The notes beneath the pieces are model-generated. The model ran no database searches. It worked only from the letters and a program-made list of their open reading frames with translations, and was not told the DNA's origin. 64,000 bases of DNA, taken from assembly GCF_947501905.1 (NCBI RefSeq), contig NZ_CANMXL010000003.1:310001-374000 (forward strand), in the 5' to 3' direction. The stretch comes from an uncultured Winogradskyella sp. (lineage in GTDB: Bacteria > Bacteroidota > Bacteroidia > Flavobacteriales > Flavobacteriaceae). Shown here in pieces: positions 17,222 through 27,030 of the stretch. Numbering within the stretch: position 1 is the stretch's first letter; every line of letters begins with the position of its first letter. Both the position numbers and the translations under genes were made by a program.

Positions 17222-20071
17222 ATGAAATATTCAAAATTCTTAGGCTTGACCTTAAGTCTAATTTCAGTATTTGCAATTGCGCAACAGCCTGCAACATCTT
17301 CAGAAACTATTAAACAAGCTTTAGAGCAAAAAAGTACAATGACCGAAACATCATTGGTTAAAAATGTGCCTTTTAAAAACATTGGCCCAACTATTATGAG
17401 TGGCCGTGTTGTTGATGTGGATGTTAATCCGGATATGCCTTCAGAGTTTTATGTCGGTTATGCATCTGGTGGTGTATGGCACACAACTAATAATGGTACA
17501 ACGTTTGAACCTATTTTAGATGCGTCTGATACCCAAAACGTTGGTGATATTGCTGTGCATTGGTCGACCCGAACCATTTATGTGGGTACAGGCGAGAATA
17601 ATGCGTCGCGAAGCTCTTATGCCGGGATTGGTATTTTGAAATCTACAGATAACGGAAAAACATGGGCAAATGTTGGGCTTATGGATGCCCATCATTTCGC
17701 ACCAATATTAATTCACCCAGATAATCCAGATGTGGTTACCGTTGGTGTTACTGGGCACTTATATTCTGAAAACGATGAGCGCGGGATTTACAAAACTACC
17801 GATGGCGGACAAACTTGGAAACAAACGCTTTTTGTAGATAATCTGAGCGGAATTATTGATCTTCAGCAAAATCCTAATAATTACAATGTCATGTTTGCAA
17901 CATCTTGGACAAAAGATAGAAAAGCATGGAATTTTACCGGAAATGGAACTAATTCGGCCATTTATAAAAGTACAGATGCTGGTGAGACATGGACTAAAGT
18001 ATCAACAGCGTCTAGTGGTTTTCCAACTGGAGAAGGTGTTGGACGTATTGGTGTTGCTGTTTTTGATGACAATACGGTTTATGCCATTCATGATAGCCAA
18101 TTTAGACGCCCAGACGAAACTTCGGCAAGCTCAGCGTCCAAAAGAGGTCTAGCTAAAGATGATTTTAAAACCATGTCTAATGCTGATTTTTTAGCATTAG
18201 AAGACAAAAAACTAAACACTTTTCTAAAGACCAACGGCTTTCAAGAAAAATACCGTGCTGAAAATGTAAAGCAGATGGTACGAAGTGGAAATGTAAAGCC
18301 TATTGACTTGGCGAAATATCTTGAAGATGCCAACTCGATGTTGTTTGATACGCCTGTTGTTGGTGCTGAGGTTTATAAAAGTACAGATGGTGGAACAACA
18401 TGGAAAAAAACACATGAGGATTATTTAGATGGTATCTACTTTAGTTATGGCTACTATTTTGGACATATACATGTATCACCAGCAAATGCTAATGACATTT
18501 ATATATACGGAGTACCAATATTAAAGTCTAAAGATGGCGGTAAGACATTTAAATCTATAAGTGCTGAGAATGTTCATGCCGATCATCATGCACTTTGGAT
18601 AAACCCTAAAAACCCGAACCATTTAGTTAATGGGAATGATGGTGGCGTAAACATTACTTACGACGATGGTGATAATTGGATTAAGAATAACTCGCCTTCA
18701 GTAGGTCAGTTTTATGCGATTAATGTCGATAACGAAAAACCATATAATGTGTATGGTGGGCTTCAAGATAATGGTGTTTGGAAAGGCGCAAATACTGCTC
18801 GTGAAGATAAAGGCTGGCATCAACGAGGGCAATATCCATGGAAATCGATTATGGGTGGTGATGGTATGCAAATACAGATAGATAATCGCAATTCGGATAT
18901 TGTTTACACAGGCTATCAGTTTGGAAATTATTTTAGATTAAATCTCGAAACAGGTGACCAAAACTATATTCAACCTAAACATACTTTAGGCGAAAATCCA
19001 TATCGTTTTAATTGGCAAACACCAATTTTACTATCGTCTCATAATCAAGACATCTTGTATTTAGGGGGCAATAAATTGATGCGTTCTATGAATCAAGGTA
19101 ATGATTGGGAAGCTATAAGTGACGACCTAACCAATGGTGGTAAAAAAGGAAATGTAGCTTATGGCACATTGACATCGATTAGTGAAAGTCCTTTTAAATT
19201 TGGATTAATCTATGTAGGAAGCGATGATGGTTTAGTTCACGTCACTAAAAACGCAGGTGGTAGTTGGTCAAATATTTCGAATAGTTTTCCAAAGGATTTA
19301 TGGGTGAGTCGCGTTGTGGCATCTCAACATAAAAAGGAACGCGTTTACGTAACTCTTAATGGTTACCGATGGGATGACTTTACATCTTACATTTTTATGA
19401 GTGACGATTATGGGCAAAATTGGGAAGATTTAAATAGTGGTCTTCCAGCCTCACCAGTAAACGTGATTACTGAAGATTCTGAGAATGAAAACATCTTGTA
19501 TTTAGGTACAGACAATGGTGCTTACGTATCTTTTGATATGGGAAAATCTTGGGAAGTATTCTCTAATGGTGTACCTAATGTAGCGGTGCATGATATTGTG
19601 ATTCAACCATACGCTAAAGATGTATTATTAGGCACACATGGGCGAAGCATTTACAAAGCCAATGTAGCTCCACTACAGCAAATGAATGATAAAATGGTAG
19701 CCAAGCCCTTGACGCTTTTTAAAATAAACTCTATTCGTCATTCTAGTCGATGGGGTAGTTCATGGAGTAAATGGCTAGATGCTTTTGAACCAGAAGCTAC
19801 GATTAAGTTTTTTAGTAATACGTCAGGCGAAAAAGTCATTAAAATATTATCTGAAAAAGGAGCAGAATTAAATCGTATAGCGGTTAAAGCAGACAAAGGT
19901 TTTAATTATACGGATTACAATTTAGAACTGACCAAAAAAGGCAGAAAGGCTTTGATGAAAGAAGATACGAGTATAGATATTAACGAAGCTAGTAATGGAA
20001 AATATTACTTACCTAAAGGCGAATATAGTATTGAAATAGATGGTGTTAAAACCAATTTTAAAATCAAATAA
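17222..20071 (+). CDS. Secreted VPS10/sortilin-like BNR (Asp-box) repeat protein
   Basis: A 949-residue exported protein with a signal peptide ending near FAIAQ at residue 21. It carries many Asp-box repeats of the S/T-x-D-x-G-x-T-W type, for example STDNGKTW, TTDGGQTW, STDAGETW, STDGGTTW and SDDYGQNW. These mark a beta-propeller of the sialidase/sortilin superfold. No sialidase Arg triad could be identified, so I do not call it a glycosidase. Residues 840-949 form a tail with no recognised fold. Such large propeller proteins are common in Flavobacteriaceae and are usually annotated only as glycosyl-hydrolase-like. Confidence 0.85.
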   Translation: MKYSKFLGLTLSLISVFAIAQQPATSSETIKQALEQKSTMTETSLVKNVPFKNIGPTIMSGRVVDVDVNPDMPSEFYVGYASGGVWHTTNNGTTFEPILDASDTQNVGDIAVHWSTRTIYVGTGENNASRSSYAGIGILKSTDNGKTWANVGLMDAHHFAPILIHPDNPDVVTVGVTGHLYSENDERGIYKTTDGGQTWKQTLFVDNLSGIIDLQQNPNNYNVMFATSWTKDRKAWNFTGNGTNSAIYKSTDAGETWTKVSTASSGFPTGEGVGRIGVAVFDDNTVYAIHDSQFRRPDETSASSASKRGLAKDDFKTMSNADFLALEDKKLNTFLKTNGFQEKYRAENVKQMVRSGNVKPIDLAKYLEDANSMLFDTPVVGAEVYKSTDGGTTWKKTHEDYLDGIYFSYGYYFGHIHVSPANANDIYIYGVPILKSKDGGKTFKSISAENVHADHHALWINPKNPNHLVNGNDGGVNITYDDGDNWIKNNSPSVGQFYAINVDNEKPYNVYGGLQDNGVWKGANTAREDKGWHQRGQYPWKSIMGGDGMQIQIDNRNSDIVYTGYQFGNYFRLNLETGDQNYIQPKHTLGENPYRFNWQTPILLSSHNQDILYLGGNKLMRSMNQGNDWEAISDDLTNGGKKGNVAYGTLTSISESPFKFGLIYVGSDDGLVHVTKNAGGSWSNISNSFPKDLWVSRVVASQHKKERVYVTLNGYRWDDFTSYIFMSDDYGQNWEDLNSGLPASPVNVITEDSENENILYLGTDNGAYVSFDMGKSWEVFSNGVPNVAVHDIVIQPYAKDVLLGTHGRSIYKANVAPLQQMNDKMVAKPLTLFKINSIRHSSRWGSSWSKWLDAFEPEATIKFFSNTSGEKVIKILSEKGAELNRIAVKADKGFNYTDYNLELTKKGRKALMKEDTSIDINEASNGKYYLPKGEYSIEIDGVKTNFKIK

Positions 20072-20226
20072 TTGACATTTCTTTTGCATTTTTTTCACAG
20101 TATTTGAAGTTATAAACCCTAGTTTCGTGCCATAATTTAGTGAGTATACTAAAAGATTTTTTTTACGTTTTATATTATAGAATCATTTAGTCTTAGTTAG
20201 ACAAACAAGCATCAATCAAATTTTAT

Positions 20227-21477
20227 ATGCTAAACCGCTTTTTTCTACTGGCATTTCTATGCTTTTCATGTCATCTTATTGCTCAAGAAGAGCCTGTTGA
20301 ACAGGTTAAAATCTTCTTGGACTGCGACCGCTGTGATGACGAGTTTCAACGACAAAACCTTGGGAATGTACAATTTGTAAGGGATCAAGATTTAAGTGAT
20401 GTCCACATCTTTGTAGTTACACAACGGAATGGTGCAGGTGGACGGAGTTATGAGATGGATTTTATTGGTAAGAATGAGTTTGAAGCGATTAATTATAAAC
20501 TAACTTTTGCTACAGATGCAAATATGACCAATGATGAGGTTAGAAAGCGTGTTTTAGAATATTTAAAGCTTGGTTTAGTACGTTTTTGGATTGCAAAAGG
20601 AACTATTTCGGAGGTTGCAGTAAATGTGCCAACACCCGAAAACGAAGAAGAAGAAATTGAAGAGAAATATCCTTGGGATTATTGGTTATTCCGTGTAGGA
20701 GCTAATGGGTTTTTTAATGGGCAAGAGCTTAATAATAGAAGTAATTTTAATGTAAACCTTTCTGCAAGACGTGTAACAGAAAAGAATAAATTTTCACTTT
20801 TTCTACGTTATGGCGAAAACAGGTCAACATTTACATTTATTAATGATTTAGATGAAGAAGAGGACTTTAAAGTTTTTAATAACAATAAACGTTTAAATGT
20901 TAATGATGTTCTAAGTATCAATGACCATTGGTCTTACGGCTTTTTTGGAAGTATAGGAACATCAACCTTTAGTAATTTTGACTTATTTGCGACATTTAGA
21001 CCAGCTTTAGAGTATAGTTTTTTTGATTATGTAGATTCAGCAAAAAAGCAATTGACCATTTCTTACCGTAATGGCATTAGATACAACGAATATATAGAGC
21101 GCACTGTTTTTAATGAGACTGAAGAACTTTTGTGGGAACATGGGATTCAGCTAGGGGGGCGTATAAATCAAGAATGGGGAACTGTTAATGCAGAAGTGTC
21201 TTTTAATCAGTTTTTGAATGACCCAACTCTAAACGCAACAAACTTCTTTTTAAGTACTAATGTGCGTCTATTTAAAGGCTTTAATTTTAATGTTAGCGGC
21301 AGTTATTCTATTACAAGAAACCAAGTGAATATTCCTGGTGGTGACTTAACCGTCGAAGAGTTATTACTACAGCAACAACAGCTTCAATCGGGTTATAATT
21401 ATTTTGTAAGTGTCGGATTTAATTATTCATTTGGTTCTATTTATAACACAATTGTAAACCCTCGTTTTGATTTTTAA
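20227..21477 (+). CDS. Exported protein with predicted outer-membrane barrel, function unknown
   Basis: A 416-residue protein with a signal peptide ending near CHLIAQ at residue 20. The mature N-terminus has a short CDRC motif and a 110-residue mixed alpha/beta segment (VQFVRDQDLSDVHIFVV), possibly a periplasmic domain. From about residue 150 strand-like aromatic blocks follow each other (FNVNLSARRVTEKNKFSLFL, SYGFFGSIG, FNFNVSGSYSIT), and the protein ends with YNYFVSVGFNYSFG and a terminal DF, typical of outer-membrane barrels. It lies between a secreted propeller protein and the sdh operon as its own unit. Confidence 0.72.
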   Translation: MLNRFFLLAFLCFSCHLIAQEEPVEQVKIFLDCDRCDDEFQRQNLGNVQFVRDQDLSDVHIFVVTQRNGAGGRSYEMDFIGKNEFEAINYKLTFATDANMTNDEVRKRVLEYLKLGLVRFWIAKGTISEVAVNVPTPENEEEEIEEKYPWDYWLFRVGANGFFNGQELNNRSNFNVNLSARRVTEKNKFSLFLRYGENRSTFTFINDLDEEEDFKVFNNNKRLNVNDVLSINDHWSYGFFGSIGTSTFSNFDLFATFRPALEYSFFDYVDSAKKQLTISYRNGIRYNEYIERTVFNETEELLWEHGIQLGGRINQEWGTVNAEVSFNQFLNDPTLNATNFFLSTNVRLFKGFNFNVSGSYSITRNQVNIPGGDLTVEELLLQQQQLQSGYNYFVSVGFNYSFGSIYNTIVNPRFDF

Positions 21478-21516
21478 TTATAACCATTCTAAATAACTAA
21501 TTAGAAACAAGCACAG

Positions 21517-21547
21517 TTGTCAAAACCCTATCGGAATACTATCTTTG
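21517..21547 (+). promoter_or_regulatory. Bacteroidota-type promoter of the sdh operon
   Basis: TTGT at 21517-21520 and TATCTTTG at 21540-21547 match the -33 (TTTG-like) and -7 (TAnnTTTG) elements with the preferred 19-base spacing. The start of sdhC follows 28 bases later, a plausible leader length. Confidence 0.7.
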
Positions 21548-21575
21548 TTAGACTAACAAAAAGATTTATTCTACA

Positions 21576-22262
21576 ATGAGCGGAATTTTAAATTCTTCGA
21601 TTGGAAGAAAGTTTGCCATGGCACTTTCGGCACTCTTCCTCATGTTTTTTTTACTTCAACATTTTGCTATAAATATCTTATCGGTTTTCAGTCCAGACAC
21701 TTTTAATGAGGTTTCTCATTTTATGGGGACGTTTTGGGTTATTCAATATGTATTACAACCTGTATTAATTTTTGGTGTTGTTTTTCATTTTGTAATGGGC
21801 TTTGTTTTAGAAATAAAAAACAATAAAGCCAGAAAAATAGCTTATGCAAAAACAAGTCGTGCTGCTAACTCTACTTGGATGAGTAGAAACATGCTTTTAA
21901 CTGGTGCGGTGGTTTTAGCTTTTATGGTGTTGCATTTTATAGATTTTTGGATTCCAGAGATAAACACAAAATACATTGCAGGAGATATGAGTGGTCTTAT
22001 TGACCCAGCAAATACTGAGAGTGGTTTCAGATATTACGAAGAATTAGTACATAAGTTTCATAGCCCATTAAGAGTTGGTGCTTATGTAATAGCATTTGTT
22101 TTATTAAGCTTACACTTATTACATGGATTTAACTCAGCTTTTCAGTCTGTAGGGGCAAATAATAAATACACAAACGGCCTTAAAGGCTTTAGTAAAGTTT
22201 ATGCCATTGGTATTCCTTTAGGGTTTGTATTTATAGCATTATTTCATCACTTCACCCACTAA
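21576..22262 (+). CDS. sdhC: Succinate dehydrogenase/fumarate reductase cytochrome b subunit
   Basis: A 228-residue integral membrane subunit that anchors the SdhAB catalytic heterodimer and passes electrons to menaquinone through heme b. About five membrane segments are visible, and histidines lie within or near them (LLQHFAINIL, VFHFVMGF, VLHFIDFW, LHLLHGF), as expected for the di-heme Bacteroidota/epsilon-type enzyme. The protein begins MSGILNSSIGRKFAMALSAL, characteristic of this family. It is first in the operon, 11 bases before sdhA. Confidence 0.95.
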   Translation: MSGILNSSIGRKFAMALSALFLMFFLLQHFAINILSVFSPDTFNEVSHFMGTFWVIQYVLQPVLIFGVVFHFVMGFVLEIKNNKARKIAYAKTSRAANSTWMSRNMLLTGAVVLAFMVLHFIDFWIPEINTKYIAGDMSGLIDPANTESGFRYYEELVHKFHSPLRVGAYVIAFVLLSLHLLHGFNSAFQSVGANNKYTNGLKGFSKVYAIGIPLGFVFIALFHHFTH

Positions 22263-22273
22263 AAAAATAGAAT

Positions 22274-24274
22274 ATGTCAATATTAGATTCTAAAATACCA
22301 AAAGGTCCTTTAGCGGACAAGTGGACAAAACATAAAAATGAGATTAACCTAGTTAATCCAGCCAATAAGCGTCTTATAGATGTTATTATTGTAGGTACTG
22401 GTTTAGCTGGTGGTTCTTCTGCGGCAACACTTGCAGAATTAGGTTATAATGTAAAAGCATTTTGTTTTCAAGACTCTCCAAGACGCGCACACTCTATTGC
22501 AGCCCAAGGCGGAATTAATGCTGCCAAAAACTACCAAGGTGATGGTGACTCGACATATAGATTATTTTACGATACGGTAAAAGGTGGCGATTATAGATCA
22601 AGAGAAGCAAATGTTCATCGTTTGGCTGAGGTGTCTACAAATATTATTGATCAATGTGTCGCTCAAGGCGTACCTTTTGCCAGAGAATATGGAGGTTTAT
22701 TAGACAACCGCTCATTTGGTGGTGTTTTAGTTTCGAGAACATTCTATGCTAAAGGGCAGACAGGACAACAATTATTACTAGGCGCTTATGCTGCTATGAA
22801 TCGTCAGATTGGTCGTGGTAAAATAAAAATGTACACGCGTCATGAAATGTTAGACGTGGTTATTGTAGATGGCAAAGCAAGAGGTATTATTGCACGAAAC
22901 TTAGTTACTGGTGAGATTGAAAGACATTCTGCTCACGCCGTAGTCTTAGGCACTGGTGGTTATGGTAATGCATTTTACCTTTCAACATATGCCATGGGAT
23001 CTAATGTTACTGCTGCTTGGAAAGCGCATAAGCGCGGGGCATTCTTTGCAAATCCATGCTATACTCAAATTCACCCAACATGTATTCCGGTTTCTGGAGA
23101 CCATCAATCTAAACTAACATTGATGTCAGAGTCTTTAAGAAATGACGGGCGTATATGGGTGCCAAAACACAAAAAAGATGTTGATGCTATTAGAAACGGA
23201 AGTTTAAAACCTACCGATTTAGCAGAAGCAGATAGAGACTATTATCTAGAACGTCGTTATCCAGCTTTCGGGAATTTAGTACCTCGTGATGTTGCATCTC
23301 GTGCTGCTAAAGAACGTTGTGATGCAGGTTATGGTGTTAACAAAACTGGTGAAGCAGTTTACTTAGATTTTGCCTCAGCTATTGAACGTTACGGAAAAGA
23401 ACAAGCTTACGTAAAAGGTCTAAATGTTGATGATACTAAATTAGTAACAGACCTTGGTAAAAAAGTGGTGGAAAATAAGTACGGAAATTTATTTCAGATG
23501 TACGAGAAAATTGTAGATCAGAATCCTTACGAAACGCCAATGATGATTTATCCTGCAGTACACTATACAATGGGTGGACTATGGGTAGACTATAATTTAA
23601 TGACAACTGTACCAGGATTATATGCTATTGGTGAAGCTAATTTCTCTGACCATGGGGCAAACCGTTTAGGCGCTTCGGCATTGATGCAAGGTTTAGCAGA
23701 TGGGTATTTTGTATTGCCATACACCATTGGAGACTATTTAGCTCACGATATTAGAACAGGAACAATCCCTACAGACACAAAAGAATTTGACGAAGCTGAA
23801 GAAAACGTAAGAGCAGGTATTAATAAGTTTATCAATAACGAAGGGACAAAATCTGTTGACCATTTCCATAAACGTTTAGGAAAAATTATGTGGAATAAAT
23901 GCGGAATGGCTCGTAATGAAAAAGATTTGAAAGAAGCCATTTCAGAAATTGCTCAATTACGCGAGGAGTTTTATAAAGATGTATTTGTTCCAGGTACAGA
24001 AAACGAGTATAATGAAGAACTAGCGAAAGCAGGAAGAGTTGCAGATTTCTTAGAATTAGGAGAATTGTTTGCTAAAGATGCTTTAGAGCGTGAAGAATCT
24101 GCTGGAGGTCATTTTAGAGATGAGTATCAAACAGAAGGTGGTGAAGCCTTAAGACGACCAGAGTTTCAGTATGTTTCTGCATGGGAATATAAAGGAAAGC
24201 CAAGTGAGGCAATACACCATAAAGAAGAATTAAAATACGAAAATATAGAAGTAAAAGAACGTTCTTACAAATAG
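22274..24274 (+). CDS. sdhA: Succinate dehydrogenase/fumarate reductase flavoprotein subunit
   Basis: A 666-residue FAD-containing catalytic subunit of respiratory complex II. The dinucleotide-binding [18 protein letters not shown] lies near residues 40-57. The covalent-FAD segment [15 protein letters not shown] follows near 76-90 with its histidine. [10 protein letters not shown] and [12 protein letters not shown] mark the substrate and capping regions. It oxidises succinate to fumarate in the citric acid cycle, and the related enzymes can also run in reverse. Unlike the usual C-A-B order, two unrelated genes lie between it and sdhB. Confidence 0.96.
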   Translation: MSILDSKIPKGPLADKWTKHKNEINLVNPANKRLIDVIIVGTGLAGGSSAATLAELGYNVKAFCFQDSPRRAHSIAAQGGINAAKNYQGDGDSTYRLFYDTVKGGDYRSREANVHRLAEVSTNIIDQCVAQGVPFAREYGGLLDNRSFGGVLVSRTFYAKGQTGQQLLLGAYAAMNRQIGRGKIKMYTRHEMLDVVIVDGKARGIIARNLVTGEIERHSAHAVVLGTGGYGNAFYLSTYAMGSNVTAAWKAHKRGAFFANPCYTQIHPTCIPVSGDHQSKLTLMSESLRNDGRIWVPKHKKDVDAIRNGSLKPTDLAEADRDYYLERRYPAFGNLVPRDVASRAAKERCDAGYGVNKTGEAVYLDFASAIERYGKEQAYVKGLNVDDTKLVTDLGKKVVENKYGNLFQMYEKIVDQNPYETPMMIYPAVHYTMGGLWVDYNLMTTVPGLYAIGEANFSDHGANRLGASALMQGLADGYFVLPYTIGDYLAHDIRTGTIPTDTKEFDEAEENVRAGINKFINNEGTKSVDHFHKRLGKIMWNKCGMARNEKDLKEAISEIAQLREEFYKDVFVPGTENEYNEELAKAGRVADFLELGELFAKDALEREESAGGHFRDEYQTEGGEALRRPEFQYVSAWEYKGKPSEAIHHKEELKYENIEVKERSYK

Positions 24275-24278
24275 AATT

Positions 24279-24821
24279 ATGAGATTTTTAATATCGTTTC
24301 TTATAATTTTATTTACGCTTAATAGTTTTTCTCAGGTTCTAAAAAAACCTTCTGTTGGAAAGTCATTAGTTTACATAATGAGGAGTAATGATTTAGGTGG
24401 AGGATTAAATTTTAGAGTTTATGACAAAGATTTGTTTTTAGGAGCATTGCCTTCAAGAGCATATTTTACATATGAGTGCGAACCAGGAGAACATTTGTTC
24501 TGGGCTGCTTCAGAAAATAGAGATTATGTAGAAGCAAATCTTGAAGCTGATAAAACCTATGTAATAGACTTAAGGGCGAAATTGGGCATGTTTATCGCAG
24601 CTGTTGGTGTTGAGCCCTATTCGCCAGAGAGCAAAAGACATGTAAGGCGTGTCAATAAAGTGCTTAAAAAGCATATCAATGCTAACGTTGTAGATGCTAA
24701 TAGAACCGAAGAAAAAGAAGAGAACATCACAAAAGCAATGGAAGCTTATAAAAGAGCAAAGTCTAGATCTAATAATAAAATTAAGCAGCTTTTGCCAACT
24801 ATGAATTTTAAAAATAACTAA
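24279..24821 (+). CDS. Exported DUF2846-like protein inserted between sdhA and sdhB
   Basis: A 180-residue protein with a signal peptide ending near LNSFSQ at residue 19. Residues 28-115 look like the DUF2846 beta-sandwich: GKSLVYIMRSNDLGGG, FLGALPSRAYFTYECEPGEH and DKTYVIDLRAKLGM. The tail (residues 125-180) is basic and helical. DUF2846 proteins are small exported proteins of unknown function. It starts four bases after the sdhA stop and so must share the sdh transcript, although no known complex II part resembles it. Confidence 0.75.
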   Translation: MRFLISFLIILFTLNSFSQVLKKPSVGKSLVYIMRSNDLGGGLNFRVYDKDLFLGALPSRAYFTYECEPGEHLFWAASENRDYVEANLEADKTYVIDLRAKLGMFIAAVGVEPYSPESKRHVRRVNKVLKKHINANVVDANRTEEKEENITKAMEAYKRAKSRSNNKIKQLLPTMNFKNN

Positions 24822-24841
24822 CCAAATAATAACTATTAATT

Positions 24842-25207
24842 ATGAATTCTAACATTTTAAAATTAAAACTAAAGAGAGTTGATCCTGTAAAATATGCAAT
24901 AATTACTACAGTTTTAACTTTAACAATCATGTTAATATTCGTATTACCTTTCTTTTTAATCTTTTCTGCTATTGGAATTGGAGCAGGTTCTGAATCTATT
25001 GGAGCTGGAGCTGCTCTTATTGGCGGAGGAATAATAGGAATGATTTTCGGAATCATAGTTTATGGAGTCATAATATTTGTGGTAACATTAATTGCTACGT
25101 CATTATTAAATTTCGTTCTTAAGAAAACAGGAGGATTAGACATTGATTTTGAAAAAGTGGGTTTCGATTTTGAAGCACAATCAAATCAAGGTCGTATTGA
25201 ACAATAA
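24842..25207 (+). CDS. Small two-helix membrane protein inserted between sdhA and sdhB
   Basis: A 121-residue inner-membrane protein. A basic N-terminus ([14 protein letters not shown]) is followed by a hydrophobic segment at about 19-46 and a Gly-rich segment plus second hydrophobic stretch at about 55-92, ending in a charged tail. The pattern resembles DUF3566-type membrane proteins. It lies 20 bases after the DUF2846-like gene and 13 bases before sdhB. It could be an accessory or assembly factor for complex II, or a passenger gene. No catalytic motif is visible. Confidence 0.65.
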   Translation: MNSNILKLKLKRVDPVKYAIITTVLTLTIMLIFVLPFFLIFSAIGIGAGSESIGAGAALIGGGIIGMIFGIIVYGVIIFVVTLIATSLLNFVLKKTGGLDIDFEKVGFDFEAQSNQGRIEQ

Positions 25208-25220
25208 AAAACAAATTGCT

Positions 25221-25970
25221 ATGATGAATTTAACGTTAAAAATATGGCGTCAAAAAAACGCTAGTGATAAAGGACAGATTGTAGATTATCCATTAAGTGG
25301 TGTTTCTCCAGATATGTCTTTCTTAGAGATGCTAGACGTTTTAAATCAAGAGCTTATTGAAAAAGGTGAACAACCTGTTGCTTTTGATCACGATTGCCGT
25401 GAAGGTATTTGCGGAACGTGTTCGTTATATATTAACGGTAGAGCGCATGGTCCAGAAACAAAAATTACAGCATGCCAGTTACACATGCGTAGCTTTAAAG
25501 ATGGTGATACCATCTATATTGAGCCATGGAGAGCTGAGGCTTTTCCTGTTGTAAAAGATTTAATTGTAGACCGTACTTCTTTTGATCGTATTCAGCAAGC
25601 AGGAGGGTTTATCTCTGTAAACACCTCTGGTAACACACAAGATGCCAATGCGATTCCTATAGAAAAAGAAAATGCAGACAAAGCCTTTGATGCAGCAACT
25701 TGTATTGGTTGCGGTGCTTGTGTAGCAAGCTGTAAAAACTCTTCGGCAATGTTATTTGTATCTGCTAAAGTGTCTCAATTTGCGTTATTACCACAAGGTC
25801 AAGTAGAAGCTACAGACCGTGTTTTAAATATGGTAAAGCAAATGGATGAAGAAGGATTTGGAAACTGTACTAATACTGGAGCTTGTGAAGTAGAATGCCC
25901 TAAAGGCATTTCTTTAGAAAATATAGCTCGTATGAATCGCGAATACCTTTCAGCAAGTTTAAAAGGCTAA
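25221..25970 (+). CDS. sdhB: Succinate dehydrogenase/fumarate reductase iron-sulfur subunit
   Basis: The electron-transfer subunit of complex II. The plant-type [2Fe-2S] ligands appear as CREGICGTC with a later Cys in TACQLH. The ferredoxin part carries [11 protein letters not shown] and [14 protein letters not shown] for the [4Fe-4S] and [3Fe-4S] clusters. An in-frame start at 25143 would overlap the upstream gene by 65 bases and add 26 residues unlike the family. I therefore take ATG 25221 (ATG 25224 is equally possible), giving 249 residues. A terminator follows at 26013. Confidence 0.95.
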   Translation: MMNLTLKIWRQKNASDKGQIVDYPLSGVSPDMSFLEMLDVLNQELIEKGEQPVAFDHDCREGICGTCSLYINGRAHGPETKITACQLHMRSFKDGDTIYIEPWRAEAFPVVKDLIVDRTSFDRIQQAGGFISVNTSGNTQDANAIPIEKENADKAFDAATCIGCGACVASCKNSSAMLFVSAKVSQFALLPQGQVEATDRVLNMVKQMDEEGFGNCTNTGACEVECPKGISLENIARMNREYLSASLKG

Positions 25971-26012
25971 AAATTTGCAAGTCATATCGAGTTACAAATT
26001 TTAATATTTATT

Positions 26013-26045
26013 ATCCTAAGGTAAATTTTATCTTAGGATTTTTTC
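26013..26045 (+). terminator. Rho-independent terminator of the sdh operon
   Basis: ATCCTAAG at 26013-26020 and CTTAGGAT at 26032-26039 form an 8-bp stem followed by a run of T, just after sdhB. Confidence 0.8.
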
Positions 26046-26070
26046 TTTATTTTGATTTCAAATCATCAAT

Positions 26071-26970
26071 ATGAAAACTATAATAAATTCTCTAATATGC
26101 CTTCTGTTTTTTATTACAATTGGCTATTCACAAAAAAGCATTCAAAAATTCAATGAAGATAAACTTTTAACTAGATTAGAAGTTTTAAGCTCAGATAAGT
26201 TTGAAGGAAGACGAACAGGAGAGAAAGGAAATGATTTAGCTAGAGCATATATTATAAAAGAGTTTAAAAGTTTGAATTTACCTGGATTTAATGGAAGATA
26301 TGAACATTCATTTTCTTTCGATTCACGTGTTGGTAAATTTGATGCTAATAATATTCTGATTGAGATTAAAGGAACAGATTTCCCTGATAAATATATAGTT
26401 GTTAGTGCGCATCATGATCATCTTGGGATTTCGGGAGATATAATATATAATGGAGCTGATGATGACGCATCAGGTGTATCAGCCTTATTTGCTTTTGCAG
26501 AATATTTAAAACAAAACCCACCAAAGCATTCTGTGATACTAGCAGCTTTTGATGCTGAAGAACTTGGATTAAGAGGCGCAAAGTATTTTGTGGACAATAT
26601 GAAAGAAGAAACAATAGTGGCTAATATTAATATGGACATGATTAGTAGAAGCTCTAAAAATGAATTGTACGTTGTTGGTAGTAGATACAACAAGACACTT
26701 CAAGAAGTAATAACATCTTTTAAAAACCCTACTAACACCAAATTGCTTGTTGGTCACGATGGCTCCGATGGAAAGCAAGACTGGACATACGCGTCTGACC
26801 ACGGCCCTTTTCATCGCGCTAATATTCCGTTTTTATATTTTGGAAACGAAGATCATGCAGCCTATCATAAACCAACAGATGATTTTAAGGATATCACACC
26901 TGAATTTTATAAAAATGCAGTGGAGATTATATTATCTATATTTAATGATATTGATAATAAGAGCATATAA
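26071..26970 (+). CDS. Exported M28 family zinc aminopeptidase
   Basis: A 299-residue peptidase with a signal peptide ending near TIGYSQ at residue 21. The di-zinc site of family M28 is complete: His114 in SAHHDHLG, Asp131 in GADDDASG, the Glu-Glu pair at 163-164 in DAEELGLRG, Asp189 in NMDMIS, and a C-terminal His in YHKPTDDF. It should cleave N-terminal residues from peptides in the periplasm or outside the cell. It lies before another exported peptidase on the same strand, with 60 bases between. Confidence 0.92.
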   Translation: MKTIINSLICLLFFITIGYSQKSIQKFNEDKLLTRLEVLSSDKFEGRRTGEKGNDLARAYIIKEFKSLNLPGFNGRYEHSFSFDSRVGKFDANNILIEIKGTDFPDKYIVVSAHHDHLGISGDIIYNGADDDASGVSALFAFAEYLKQNPPKHSVILAAFDAEELGLRGAKYFVDNMKEETIVANINMDMISRSSKNELYVVGSRYNKTLQEVITSFKNPTNTKLLVGHDGSDGKQDWTYASDHGPFHRANIPFLYFGNEDHAAYHKPTDDFKDITPEFYKNAVEIILSIFNDIDNKSI

Positions 26971-27030
26971 AAGGCTGTCACATTTATACATTTGATTCGT
27001 CTTTTAGTTATAAGCTAAAACCAATCAAAA

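Noticed and set aside
25143..25220. Upstream start that would add 26 residues to the iron-sulfur subunit SdhB
   Set aside because: It overlaps the preceding gene by 65 bases and has no family-like sequence.
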